Shown here: positions 10,406 through 21,648 of the stretch, one piece after another
How the letters are laid out: every line of letters starts with the position of its first letter
How positions within the stretch are numbered: position 1 is the first letter of the stretch
Position numbers and translations under genes: made by a program
Assembly (NCBI GenBank): GCA_027943335.1
Contig: BSBK01004091.1
Location: 62,001 to 126,000, forward strand
Origin: Chamaecyparis obtusa
Lineage: Eukaryota; Streptophyta; Pinopsida; Cupressales; Cupressaceae
DNA: 64,000 nucleotides
Direction of reading: 5' to 3'
Notes under the pieces: generated by a model
The model's database searches: none
What the model was told of the DNA's origin: nothing
What the model saw: only the letters and a program-made list of their open reading frames with translations

Positions 10406-11932
10406 AGAGGAGGGAAATAGGGTTTTAAACATGGCTCCCTAAACCTTCAGATTGGGTTTTGAAATGGCTCCCATTACCATAATGCAACCCTTCACTATGG
10501 TACCCTACCAACCATTCTACCACTCTCCTGGGAATCTTTTCCCCATGTAAATAGGAGAGAAGGAAAAGACAAGAAGGGAAACCAAGACCTCATTTACCCA
10601 TACATACAAGCATCCATGACTGAGAGAAGCCCATAAAAAATAACATTTCTCCTCAACCCTAGAGTGATTATACACCTAGATATAGGAAAACTTTCCACCT
10701 CAATCGGCCAATAGAGAGAGTAAAAAATAATTAGGTTGATCCAAACCCAAAATGTAGCCACATAGAGAAACCCCACATTAATAGTGGAAGACTCCACCTG
10801 AATAGAACCATGCAAGGAGGAACCAAACCAAGAAATAGAACAACTCATATAGGATTGAAAAAAGAAGCTTTGAGCTCCATTAAGGCCAAACATGGCCCCA
10901 CCACAAAAAAACCCATATCAAAAACATGTCAGGAAGGGCCTTTTGGTATTAAGGAACATTGAGAGGAGGGGGGTCAATCGGTATTCTAAATTTTTTTACC
11001 TTGTTGAGATGATTCTTAAACCATAAACCACATACAATGAAATGTAAGGTGAAAAAACATAAGACAAATATCCACAACACCATAACACCAAGATTTTTAT
11101 CGTGGAAACCCAGTTAGGGGAAAACCCATTGTGGGGATGGAACCCACAAATAAAAATACTGTACACAAAATCCTAATAGCATTCTATCCTTAGCAATCAA
11201 AGAAATCAACTTATTGAACTTTTTTATCATCAAATTCATTGTTGACCTTAATCATTGCAAACATCTTAAAAGATTCAAACTGTGTACTTACTAAATTGAT
11301 AATGCACTTCAATCGACTGGATGGAGTATCAATTGGATCCTTTACATAGGCAGGCATTATCTTTTCTAATACATCTGATGCATGACTCAATAAATCATTC
11401 TATTCAATGTGATTCTTCAAAATTTCCTCCCTTTTCTTTTCTTATGCGAGTGATGCAATATTCATCTTATAAATAGAAGACAATGTGTCCACATTTAATG
11501 AACCTTGTATGATTTCCAAGTCATCCACATCTACACTATATTTCTCCAAGAAGACCTTAACTACCTCAATACTATCTCTTGCTTCCATCAAGTAACACTT
11601 GATTACATCATCTCACGTAACATTTCTTCCTTCTCACCACCTTTCTTTTCTCCTTCAACATCTCCCATAGGTTCAAAAGATATACTAATTGGAACACTAG
11701 AAATATAAATATCAAGAACATTATCGACAACAACAATTTTGCTATCAATTTGTTCATTGTCTAGAACAAGGCCCAAGGTGTCTTGAGCATCATTAGCATC
11801 ATCTTTATCTACAACTTCAAACTGATTATCCAAAAACATATTTCTCAAGGCCTTCTCTATTTTTAACATAACCTCTTGAGTCTTACCTATCATCAATTTA
11901 TTAATCCTTGATTTACTCCTTAATTGGTCTTT
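10406..11932. repeat. Diverged direct repeat R2, copy 1
   Basis: Similar to R1 (26679-28390 in the same unit) from AGAGGAGGG to the ACTCCTTAATTG region, at roughly three-quarters to four-fifths identity, each with private insertions. Both carry the same minus-strand protein remnants. An inserted piece in R2 (about 11037-11170) carries the phrase GTGGAAACCCAGTTAGGGG, a kind of sequence common in plant repeats. Confidence 0.6.
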
Positions 11933-11992
11933 GGATTTCTTAAGGATCAATTTCAGCTCTCTAATAGAAATCACCAGACCTAAACCAATCAA
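11603..11992 (-). pseudogene. Degenerate transposon-type reading frame in R2, copy 1
   Basis: A 129-codon frame rich in Lys, Asp and Glu, with KSKDQLRSKSRINKLMIGKT near its start and VVDKDDANDAQDTLGL in the middle. Equivalent frames lie at 32976-33380 and 52734-53138. A decayed paralogue with in-frame stops is in R1 (about 28390-28100, minus strand), where the DNQFEVVDKDDAN stretch can still be read. It is probably a fragment of a transposon-encoded accessory protein; no catalytic motif is visible. Confidence 0.45.
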
Positions 11993-12876
11993 AACCTATT
12001 CTTTTACCTTATCATTCTTACTCTTTGCATTTACTCTCCTCATCTCTAAAAAGTCATGTAGACGTTGTTGGAAAGTTCTAGGTAGGGTACTGAGAGGGGG
12101 GAGTGAATCAGTACCGCTACGATTTTACACTTATTCAAATTTCTAAACATAAATTGATAGCCAATAATTTAATTTAATTATACCGATAACTATGTTTTCT
12201 TTTACTAATAGCTAAGTTATAATATTTAACCGATAACTGATTACATGCAACTTAAACATACAACACATAAACATTCAAACACTTAACGTGCAATATTTTA
12301 GTTTCATAGAAAACCCTTGTTCAGAGGGAAAAAATGTAGTGGGGATGGTATGCACAGCACATCACTATAATAATAAGGTGCCCAATTAGGAGCTTACATT
12401 AATGCTATTTTCAGAATGACTTCACCCTGTTAGGAGTGTCTAATACCTTGTTACGAGTATTGAGAGTCATGTTAAAGACTACTTATTAAAGATATTTTAT
12501 CCCACTTATACAATGTTCACCCTCTTAAAGTATTTACAATAAGTTCCTAAATAGAAATTCTAAGTCTGATTAGAGACTCCCCGGTTACACGATTTCAGAA
12601 TCTTGATGCTAAACTGTTAGGAATAAATCAACAAGAAATTTGACTTGTAGATGCTTTCTCCAAAACTTTATGAGATCTCATTTCTCTCTTTTTCTAATTT
12701 AATCTTCTTTTGATCTCTGATCCTTTGATCTTTTCTAATAGTAACAATCTATAGTGCCCTTCACTTTAATCCACCTCCTCTGATTTGTATATCTATCTGC
12801 ATGTATCTCTCTCATTCTTTCTCTTTTCCTCTGATCACCTCTTATAGTTGCTTTCCCTGATTAGGGTTTCTTGGTC
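11933..12876. other. Pyrimidine-rich repeat block, copy 1
   Basis: No gene. It contains GAGAGGGGGGAGTGAATCAG and a long CT-rich tract (about 12640-12860), features often found in plant LTR-retrotransposon interiors. Its end at 12876 (TTCTTGGTC) is where copies 2 and 3 jump to the filler junction. Confidence 0.5.
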
Positions 12877-13882
12877 TTCCATATAAACCATTTATTTAAT
12901 TTTATGTCATCCTTGTATGTAATCTTTTCTTTTCCTTTCACCGCTAATGTTTTCTGATCACACTTCCTATGTAATGATAACACTTTTCGATAGTGTCTAT
13001 GCCGATATGTCTTTCCTTTCTTCATCTGGATACTTCATGTTATTTTCCAGCAATGACAATCTTATCAAAATCATCATTGATTGCATGTTAATTACTTGTA
13101 CAGGATTTTGTCAAGTAACAATCTCCCCCTTTGGCATTGATGGAAAAACCTTTTGACTTTCTACAAAACCTTTCTATTTATTCTTCATCTCTTCTTCTTT
13201 GTTATGGATCCTTCTGTATATCTTTCCCTTAGATATTTCTCCCTTTATAGTACTTCTATCAATCTCCCTTTGACTATACTATTTATCCCCCTTTGACTAT
13301 ACTTTTTTCCCCCTTTGATAGCAATGCCAAAGGAAAAAAAAAGTGTGTCCATTGGGTGTCAACTGGTTTCTGCCTATTCTTGAATAGTTTTATGCTTTTT
13401 CTTGTTATGTCTAAACTCTACGTTCCATTGCTTCTTCATATTATTTATGTCATTGATATGTCCTTTGACTCTTATTATTTTATCAATAATATATTTATCG
13501 TCATTCTTTTCTGGTGTATCAAGAAAATCAATTATAGCTTGTATATGGTTTTGCACTAAATCCATATTTATAGCTATTATGCATGATTTCTCAATTAATA
13601 TATTTCCTTTATCAAATAGTGTCTTGGAAATTTTTGTTTCTTCGGTCAACTATTCCTTTATATTTTCAAGTTTCTCTGATAGTATTCCTATTATTTCTTC
13701 TAACTTATCTTCTATTTTGTCAGTCTGTGAGTTCTGTTGTATCTTTTCTTTTAGTTTTGCCTCTACTTTGTGATCATTTTCTATTACATCCACATATGTT
13801 TTCAACTATTTCATACTTGACTCTTCTTCATCCACCGTAATTTCTGATAGTAAACTTGAACTATCCGATATTATATCCACAT

Positions 13883-13904
13883 AAGTATTGGGAGTAAATA
13901 GTGT
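13883..13904 (+). pseudogene. Fragment A of the At4g22030-like gene (codons about 305-312)
   Basis: 22 bp, AAGTATTGGGAGTAAATAGT plus two bases, match 25588-25609 of the intact gene with one difference. Being short, it is supported mainly by directly abutting fragment B at a shared TGT. In the gene A lies downstream of B, so their order is reversed here. Confidence 0.6.
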
Positions 13905-14001
13905 TCCCACAGGTTAACACTGACATCCACATCACCTTTCTCTGTTTCCCCATCTTCGGCAGGACAAGAGTTCTCACTCCTTCCTCACCAACACCTAAAA
14001 A
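13901..14001 (+). pseudogene. Fragment B of the At4g22030-like gene (codons about 190-223)
   Basis: Matches 25241-25342 of the intact gene at roughly 86% by hand alignment, including CCCCATCTTCGGCAGGA and CTCACTCCTTCCTCACCAAC. A 1-bp deletion breaks the frame, so it is non-functional. It ends in AAA (13999-14001), equivalent to gene bases 25340-25342. The same three bases start fragment C at 21649, on the other side of the CACTA-like element. Confidence 0.85.
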
Positions 14002-14274
14002 TACTACTACATGCTAGCATGTTTTAAGACATAATTTTGAGACAAAATTCATCTTTTGTTTTTAAGTTTTCTTGCTATATCTAATTTTTGATTTATTTTA
14101 ATTCATATATTTAATTTCGTCTCTAAAGTGACAAAATATAAAGCTCCTGAAAATTTTTAAGCGGGGAAACAATTAGGGCCATGAAAAGTTTTAAGCGGGA
14201 AGAAAAATTAGTGAGATCATTTTCTATGTTATGGAATTTACTTAGATAGGGTTTCAGAAGATGGGATCGCATCG

Positions 14275-14598
14275 ATGAAATTTTGGCAAAGATCTGCGTT
14301 AGGACTCATGCAACTTCCTGAACCGAGTGATGAAACTTTAAGGAAACTGTATCAAGGCAACAATTTGATTTACTTTCGGAGGAGGGTTTATTCTGTCAAT
14401 AGAGATGGGAATATATTTCTATATAGACTGCACACATGCCTCCCCACAGTGAAAAAGGAGGGATGCCCACTCCAAAGAGGGTTGCGGGAAGAATCCCAAG
14501 AAAAACTACCAAGAGGCCAGAGCGACGCTGGCCTCCAAAAATATTATCTCTACAGAGGAAGTCAAGGTCGAGTCATGAGTCGTAATGAATATAAATGA
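14275..14598 (+). other. Reading frame near the left end of the CACTA-like element (copy 1 only)
   Basis: A 107-codon open frame containing QLPEPSDETLRKLYQGNNLI. I recognise no family. Another frame over 14450-14580 encodes a basic peptide (TPKRVAGRIPRKTTKRPERR), so captured exon pieces are possible. Most of it was deleted in copies 2 and 3. Confidence 0.25.
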
Positions 14599-16859
14599 GA
14601 ATTCTATTGAAGCAATTGCATTTTTTAATAAAATAGAGATCTCAAATAGATCTTCATCCATTGAAGGTGTGCTTTTCTTCTTAGGGTTTTAAACATTTAC
14701 ATTCTTTCTTTTTATATTTTATTTTCCTATTAGGGCTTCAGTATTTTAAATTCAGATTTTAGATTTTTAGATCTTATTCTTTATCGATTATTATTTCTGA
14801 AATTTCAGGTGAGATCTCATCTATCATACCATACCTTCTAAACAATTGAGCCATTGTAGGTTTTACAGAGCTATCTCTTGAATATAGATTTAATTTTTTC
14901 TACAAAAAATTACTGTATCGGTTGAAAAATTATAGAAAGAAATAGGCACTTTAAAATATCAGCTAATATACTAACTATTCCATTAGATTTGTGTATCATA
15001 AATACTTGTTTAATCTTAGAAGCTCACAATAATAATCTAGAAAAATAACAAATAGAGTTTAAATTGTTTTTTGTCTCTGTCATTCTGAAAATAGAGTATA
15101 CTCTTTCAAAATAGAGCATTTAGTTTTCTTTTCATGGTGATCATCAAGGGGGTTAAATTTATGTTATATTGTTGTTTTTACTCTTTCGGGTTTCTCTTTT
15201 GCTATTGGTTTCCCTATGATTTTATAAAATATACAGGTTTGAGTGCCAATGAATAGGGTTAGGATTCACTATATTGTCTACTAGATTATCTGATACATGG
15301 TCATCACTAGTGTCTTTCTCTTCAAAAGATTGCCCATCCTCGAAAATTGTTGAATGAATAACTACTCTTTCCTTTCTTTATTTATTTTCCTTTAGAATTA
15401 TTATCAAATTCACAATGATGTATTCCGAAACAATGTAAATCTACGGATCTATTTTAGTGGTGTGTTCATATGATGCATTTATTTTGTAGTTGCTTGTAAA
15501 TCCAACATATATAATAATATAGCCAATAGTTTCAGTGGAGGAAGTCTCTATGTATACACTAATAAACTATAACGATATTTTTAATATCTAAATACATACA
15601 AATAATATGATATTTAACATTAACTTTCGATGGCATTCGAGATGTTAGAACATGTTTAGAGAAATGAAGAAGTTTTAAATCCTTATAGCATAAATAATCT
15701 GAGGTTACTAAAACTTCTTGGTAGACTCAACATTCTGTAGATTTATACAACACCAATAGGAATTTAAGGATTTTTGTTTGTGACTAAGTCCTTTTTTCAC
15801 CCTTTTCTTTTTAAAAGTACAAACTGTTAATAACTTACTAATCATGCAAATACAATTGACCATGTAAATCACATTCACATTCATTTCCATGTGTTCTTAT
15901 AATTAGTTTAGATTTAAATCATTTATAGTGAATACTAAATGTTGTAGATGATGCAACTTTAGCTCCTTCTTTCATGGATATGAACTATTTATTGGTGGTA
16001 ACAAACTCTATCTGTATTCATCCTTAATGCTATTTTATTTCTAAGCTCGAGGGACTTTTGTAGAATAGTCCTGTGAAATAATTCCAATTTTTTTTTTCTA
16101 TTGACATGTATGTGTGCTACAATGTTGTGCTTAGTTGTCTTTTCAAATCTACGTGATTATTTTATAGTAGAAATGTGACTGGCTATAGGTGGAGAAGTTG
16201 CGAAAAAAAATAGAAGCTGAATTTCCTGGTATAAAATTACTGTTGAATTGAAAATATTTTCTATTTTTCAGATTTCAAAAAGAAGAGCTGCATTCATAAG
16301 GCGAGAGTCATATTATGAAATTTTAACTAGTGTATTTCACCACTACAAGAAAATAAAAAAAATGTGTTACTACCATTTGTCGGGACCATAGCTTTTGGAT
16401 GTTCATCAAATCAAACAATGAGCTTTGTAATTTGAAACAGATAGTTCATCAGAGTAAATCATGACCTTCGTAATTTTTTCATTGTTTATGTTAAAATAGT
16501 TATTGAGTATTTTTTTCATTACCATTTTACATGCAAATTACTTCGAAAGTTTGAGGTTTTAATGCACATTTACTTTTACATTATCTCATTGTTGATTGTT
16601 TAACATAAAATTTCTTCATATTTTCTTATTAAAATTTTCAATAGATTCTTTTACTTTCAAATTTGACTGTGAATGTTGGGGTAAGTTTGTAACTTGGCAG
16701 TCTAAATATTATGTCCTTATTTCTTTCTACCGATTGTTGTAAATCTATTATGATAAGTAGGCCAAGAAGCCACATTTGCTCTTGTGTATATCCAATCTAA
16801 TTAAAACTTTCAATTCTAAATCTTTCCCCCAGTTCTTCAACTTGGACTGCTAAATTTAT
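14599..16859. other. AT-rich interior of the CACTA-like element
   Basis: No confident gene. A short peptide frame at 16189-16251 (EKLRKKIEAEFPGIKLLLN) and a following acceptor-like site at 16271 are discussed as a finding. CACTACAAGAAAAT at 16341-16354 looks like a CACTA 5' terminus in copy 1; copies 2 and 3 read CACTGCAAGCAAAT. Confidence 0.4.
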
Positions 16860-17261
16860 GTGCTGGAACTTTCATCCCAGCTTAGTTTGCTAGTTGTTCA
16901 GTTTGTCATTTTTTATTTTCACATCGACAACACGAATGTGTTGAACATGTCCATGGATATTTCTTTGTTACATGCTATAATATTTTCTTACCGTGAGGCA
17001 CATCATGTCAATTATACCATAGTCGGTCATAAATTGCACCTTAATAATTCCTTATATGGTGATTACAAGCTTCTCAATTTTACTTGGTTTGAGAAACCAG
17101 TTATACCTCTTGGCAATGTGAATTCTTTTCTACCATCCAATTATTTTAAATATAGATTTTTCATGTTCCAAAATTTTCAATTTGTGGAATGGAAAATGCC
17201 AAACTTGAAAAATGTCCAATTAGAGTATAAATATGATAGAATAAAAAAAGATTATTTGTAA
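16860..17261 (+). CDS. Hypothetical 133-codon frame inside the CACTA-like element, copy 1
   Basis: Open from ATG to TAA over 133 codons in DNA where stops are frequent, so longer than expected by chance. The peptide is rich in Phe, Tyr, Asn and Leu, has a hydrophobic N-terminal segment (LSLLVVQFVIFYF, residues about 8-20) and a basic end (YKYDRIKKDYL). No domain is recognised. A pyrimidine tract ending CCCCCAG (to 16834) lies just upstream and could be an acceptor, in which case this may be part of an exon. It is kept in all three copies, which says little given how recent they are. Confidence 0.25.
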   Translation: MLELSSQLSLLVVQFVIFYFHIDNTNVLNMSMDISLLHAIIFSYREAHHVNYTIVGHKLHLNNSLYGDYKLLNFTWFEKPVIPLGNVNSFLPSNYFKYRFFMFQNFQFVEWKMPNLKNVQLEYKYDRIKKDYL

Positions 17262-20046
17262 TCTATTTCAAAATTAAATAATCATAATATAGAACTAGAA
17301 AAAAACTAATTTAATATTGTGCATCATAATTAAGTCACTTAAACTTGAAAACCCTGCTTGGAAGATGCTCTTTGGGGCAAGTTTGTGTAGAACAAAATGA
17401 TTCTTACAGGAATAAAAACTTAATTATAATCTGAATTGTCTAGTTTTATGGATTATAATATCTATGGAAATCTTGTGGTGTTCATTTAGTAATGTTTAAC
17501 AGGTTTTTAAGAGCTATTCCCTTGAGTTATATTCTTAATTGCAATCTTTTGTCTTATATTCCCATTTGTGCTCTAATTACAATGCCAATGATGAGGTACA
17601 ATATCATCCATGTGTAATGGGGTAAAATAATTTATTAGAGCATAGATCGCTTGGCTTCTAACAAGTAGATTGTTGACATTTTCCTGTGTGTTTCGATGCC
17701 TTGTGTCCTGAGATAATATGTCTGGTTTAAAAGTCTCATGTTGGTTGTGAGCTAACGGGATCCCTTGGGGACATGGTAAGAAAAGGATGATCTATTCTAG
17801 CTACTTCAACTCTTATAAGAATGCATATTCCATTGTTTTAGTTTCTTAAAGGTTGTGTCCCATAAAGTTGAAACATAATAGTTTATAAATAAAGGAAAAT
17901 TTTCCAAACCAAAAATGAAGTATAGTTCCTTTTATTTGCTAAAATTGTTATCAGAATCATACATAGTGAAACATTACAAAGACATGTCAAAGTATTCTCT
18001 ATATAGGTCTAACATTTTGTTAAATTGTAGAAGGATTATCTAATGGCATTATCTTTTAATTCAAAGTTATTTACATTTTCATGGAACTAACAAAAATAGA
18101 TAATGGGACATTGTACATGAATACAGGGTTCCGTTTTAATCAGCATGGTATTTCATAAAATAATTTTTTTCTTTTTTTGTACTCATTTACCATCATGAGA
18201 GAAGGGAGGTGATGATATTAGAAGGATTTGTTTGATATCATAGATATCATAAAAAAGACACACTTTTGACAACATGACAAGATTTTGGCACCAAAAATTC
18301 CATAAAGTATTTTGAAGCATAAGTAAGTCTCAATTATGTAAGTTTATACTCTTTAATGCACCAATAGAAGCAAGTGGATATTTTATTTTATACTCATCAA
18401 TTTTAAACTTGAAATCCCTATATGTATATCTACTATGCAATAGATTTTACATGAAGTTATTAGATCTGTAATATATAGTGACAACGAAGAATAGGAAAAT
18501 AAAAGTTACAAAGATCTACTCTATTATTAGGTCAATTGTATATTAGGAAATGATAAAGTTACAAAGAAGAGAGGAAACACATCGGCCTTTTTAATTGTGA
18601 TTGTTTATATATTTGGAATTTTTTAAGTCGTTGATGGGAAAGGATTATGGAACTAGATGTTTGATGGTGTCCTGGTGCTCGTGAAGTTTATGATCCATTG
18701 CTCATCCACACAAATATCAAACCTGTACAATATACCTTTACTTTCATGGGCCATCACTTTTAATTCATAATTGTCCACAACATGGTTGATGTCATTGCCT
18801 AAAAAAATTCTATATTGAACCCATTTTCCTAATAGAACTTAATGACTTTTGTTCTCAGATAGTCACTCCAAACTTCCAATTCCTTATTTACCACACTATC
18901 TGAATAATGATATTTATATGTCGGTATAGTCTAATAATAAATCACTATCATTACTTATATGATACAAGAAATATCTTACCAATTTAGACTTTCACAATGC
19001 TGTTAAAATCCTTTAACTTTAAATTCAGGCCCATGCTGCAGGGAGCATCTCCAGCTCCTTTATAATTTTTTCCATACCAATTATTTGGGGAGCCTGGTGA
19101 AGGTATTTCTAAAGATTTATCTTTGAAAGATGAGTTTGAAACTTGTTCTCATGGGAGATCATGAAGACCAAATCTCCCATGAAATCCACCATCTTCATTT
19201 AATCAACCGATAGCAACTGTCATAAATTCCATATCTGGAATTGGAAAATGGTAACTAGGAAGTCGTAATGGGAAGCTTGCATTTAAAGGTTATTTTACAT
19301 TAAGTTTTAAAGAGCTATAGAGTTCAATTTGGAGATGTACTCTTATTCAAATTTTTATGTGATTTGTTAGAAATCTCTCACATTTTGATTTGAGGTTTTT
19401 TGGAAGAATGAAGTTCAATGGTTTTTGGTTTCTCTATATTTGTGTAACTAGCTTTCTATACCACATGTTATGCATGATGGTGACTATTCTTTAAATGGAT
19501 TTAAATCATAGACAAGATCTGGTAGGGTTCACTTTTTTCCTAGATTGTCCTTTGGATTTTAGCAAATATATATTGGATTTAGGGTTTAATCTTTTCTTGT
19601 TGACTCTCATATATGAAGGAATGATAATTTCTTTTATTTTCTATTTTCTCTTTGTGTAATGTAGGTGGGTCTCATTTTCTAGTTCTCTACTAAAAATTGT
19701 AGGGTTTTCCTTATTTGTTGATTCTCACCTATTTTGGGCATTTGCATGTAGCTACTTTGAAATCTCCACAGGTTTTGGTGGTTTATTCTTAGAAACATCT
19801 TTATCACAGTGGCTAGGGTGTGGAAAGTTATAGAAACTTATGTAGGTGATAATGAGAAAAGCCTCATTAGAGGTGTTTGAAACATGGGATTTCAATATTG
19901 AGACAAATAAGGAAGTGCTTCAGAAAAGGTGTGTTCTTGTTATTTTGAAACCTTCACAAACACTTGTTTTTGCTAACTATCCTTTGATATTGTCAAATTT
20001 ATATAATTAAACAAAATGAATATGAATTTTGTTTATATGTTTTCAG
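17262..20046. other. AT-rich interior of the CACTA-like element
   Basis: No gene recognised. Contains a perfect 10-bp inverted repeat (CATGGGAGAT, 19150-19159 with 19172-19181). The final bases TATGTTTTCAG form a splice acceptor in front of the candidate exon. Confidence 0.4.
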
Positions 20047-20150
20047 TGTCTCCAAACAAGAGAGTGACAACGAAATACTGAGAGATATTCAAGAAATTAT
20101 CTGGAAAATTACATCTAACATCACCCATCTGTCACGTCTTCATGAGCCAT
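20047..20150 (+). pseudogene. Candidate captured exon, copy 1
   Basis: 104 bp bounded by TTTTCAG and GTAAGT, a matched acceptor and donor, open in one frame. The peptide (VSKQESDNEILRDIQEIIWK followed by ITSNITHLSRLHEP) has the look of the linker helix after the TIR domain in TIR-NBS resistance proteins (acidic, DIQEIIWKI-like). The resemblance is by eye only. No other domain of such a protein is visible nearby, so an exon carried by the transposon is the best reading. Confidence 0.4.
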
Positions 20151-21275
20151 GTAAGTACACATCTCATTGATTTTGTCTTAACATTTTGAACTTAGTTATA
20201 ATGATTTTAAGTGCCAATCATATCCACAACAGATTGGCCCTAAGGAAACATAGCATACTCATCCACTTTAATTAAAAATAATGGCAATATTTGAATTAAA
20301 TTGAAACTAGATATTTGGTTCCTCACTTGTGGGCATTAATATTTGAATTGAATTGAAAGAGATAAAATATAGATGGTACTCTTGTCAAATATCTGCTAGG
20401 AGTTTAGAATAGCGTAGATAATTACTAATGTTTTCTAGCTCTATATTGAACTAATGTCACTTTCTTTGTTGTGGGCATGTTTTATACTTTCCTACACATA
20501 CATGGTTTGCCACTCCCAGTAATTTGGTTGTAAACTAATGCTAGATTGATAAAACTAGTTGAAATAGTGAAGTTGGATTCTTTTGACACTAAGGCAAGGG
20601 CTTTTATCTCTTAATTTTGAAATGTCCAAACCAATGATAAAAGACAAAAATAGAGAATAGACACAATTTCATCTTCGAATCAACAGTCAGTTAATTTTAA
20701 AAATGCAATCACAAGTAGAGTCTGCTTGGAGAATTGGAGACTTAGTTTCCACATAATTGGTATTCATGTTAGAAGGCACAAATATTGAACACATACAATT
20801 TTAGCATGCGCGGGATAGAGGATTTATCAGATGGAGGTTTGAATGTTAAAGGACTGCTATAACAGTGCATCCAATAATCCTAGCCTCTCATTACATCGGC
20901 ATACCTTAGATGTAGGTATGATACATGTAGATCATATATGTATTTGCAATCGCAGTAGTATAAACGCATAGTATTCTCTATATGAAGTGTATGTTGTTGT
21001 GAAGCACAAAATTACAGAGTATGTACATGGGTGATACCAATTCCACTATAGGGTACTCTGTTGATCTTAAATTATTTAATTAAAATATAAAAAATGTTCA
21101 AGGGAAAAACTTCATTATGACGGTGCATGAGGTAAGCTTCAAAGTCTATTTGTTTCTCTTGTACAAATAATTTAAGTTGTATTTACCGTTTATTGTTATA
21201 CAACAACTTAATTTATGATTTTATTTTGTCTCTGTAGTGAGACCTAAGATTATGAATGAAATAATAATTCTTTAA
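20151..21275. other. AT-rich interior of the CACTA-like element
   Basis: No gene recognised. Near its end TTTTGTCTCTGTAGTGAGAC (21224-21243) is one of the subterminal motifs of the element. Confidence 0.4.
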
Positions 21276-21347
21276 AGGGTGTTAGCTCAATGGAAGAGCG
21301 CCTCGTTTACAAGCAGGAGGATGGTGGTTCGATTCCATCATGCCTTA
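21276..21347 (+). tRNA. tRNA-Val(UAC)-like sequence, probable pseudogene, copy 1
   Basis: A 72-nt cloverleaf can be drawn. The acceptor AGGGTGT pairs with ATGCCTT (with G-U pairs), the D stem is GCTC/GAGC, the T stem GGTGG/CCATC, and the T loop is TTCGATT. The anticodon TAC is at 21308-21310. The anticodon stem CCTCG/GCAGG has two mismatches next to the loop. A-box and B-box sequences (TTAGCTCAATGG, GGTTCGATTCC) are present, but no T-run terminator follows. The sequence resembles bacterial or organellar tRNA-Val(UAC) more than plant nuclear tRNA-Val, so an organelle-derived copy is likely. It sits among the right subterminal motifs of the CACTA-like element. Confidence 0.6.
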
Positions 21348-21648
21348 ATATTAATTAATCAATCATATCGTAATATATGTTTAATAATAAATCGACTTAT
21401 TTGAAGAGTGAGATATTTTAAAAATTCATTATTTTATATCGTCTTTAGATATGTCTCTGTAGAGACACGCATAAAATTTTCTTTCTAGATACATTAACAA
21501 TGGTGTTTTATATTGTCTCATAGAGATAATTTTTTTAAGACACTCGGTTAAAGACAATACACACATTTTATTTTGTCTCAAGTTAAGAAAATTTACTCAA
21601 AAATTCTCTCAAGTATTGCCTTAAACCCCTCCTATATGTAGCTTAGTT

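Larger units (their letters stand above)
12877..14537. other. 1,661-bp segment present only in copy 1
   Basis: Copies 2 and 3 carry 31 bp of filler in place of this segment. It holds a CT-rich repeat tract with CTCCCCCTTTGGCATTGATG (13127-13142 area), a phrase common in plant retroelements, several chance frames, two fragments of the 423-codon gene (13883-14001), and the left 0.5 kb of the CACTA-like element. Copy 1 is taken as ancestral because gene fragment B here and fragment C at 21649 are contiguous in the gene, and copies 2 and 3 keep only C. Confidence 0.85.
14002..21648. mobile_element. CACTA-like element, full span in copy 1 (7,647 bp)
   Basis: The borders are set by the split gene fragment: B ends and C starts with the same AAA, a 3-bp duplication typical of CACTA elements. 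The ends read TACTACTACATG at the left and, reverse-complemented, AACTAAGCTACATA at the right. They are degenerate CACTA termini, followed by a loosely conserved inverted segment (TTTTAAGACATAATTTTGAG versus TTTAAGGCAATACTTGAGAG). Short subterminal motifs of the GTCTCTgtAGtGAC type sit near both ends (14036-14050, 14119-14133; 21229-21243, 21453-21467, 21514-21526, 21572-21580). No transposase was recognised inside, so it is probably non-autonomous, carrying captured sequence. The superfamily call rests on duplication length and termini only. Confidence 0.65.

Noticed and set aside
16341..21239. Nested CACTA element running from CACTACAAGAAAAT to GTCTCTGTAGTG
   Set aside because: The ends resemble each other, but flanking triplets (CAC and AGA) do not match, and the right end is one of several subterminal motifs of the outer element.
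21276..21347. Functional nuclear tRNA gene
   Set aside because: Two anticodon-stem mismatches, no T-run terminator, and poor likeness to plant nuclear tRNA-Val.
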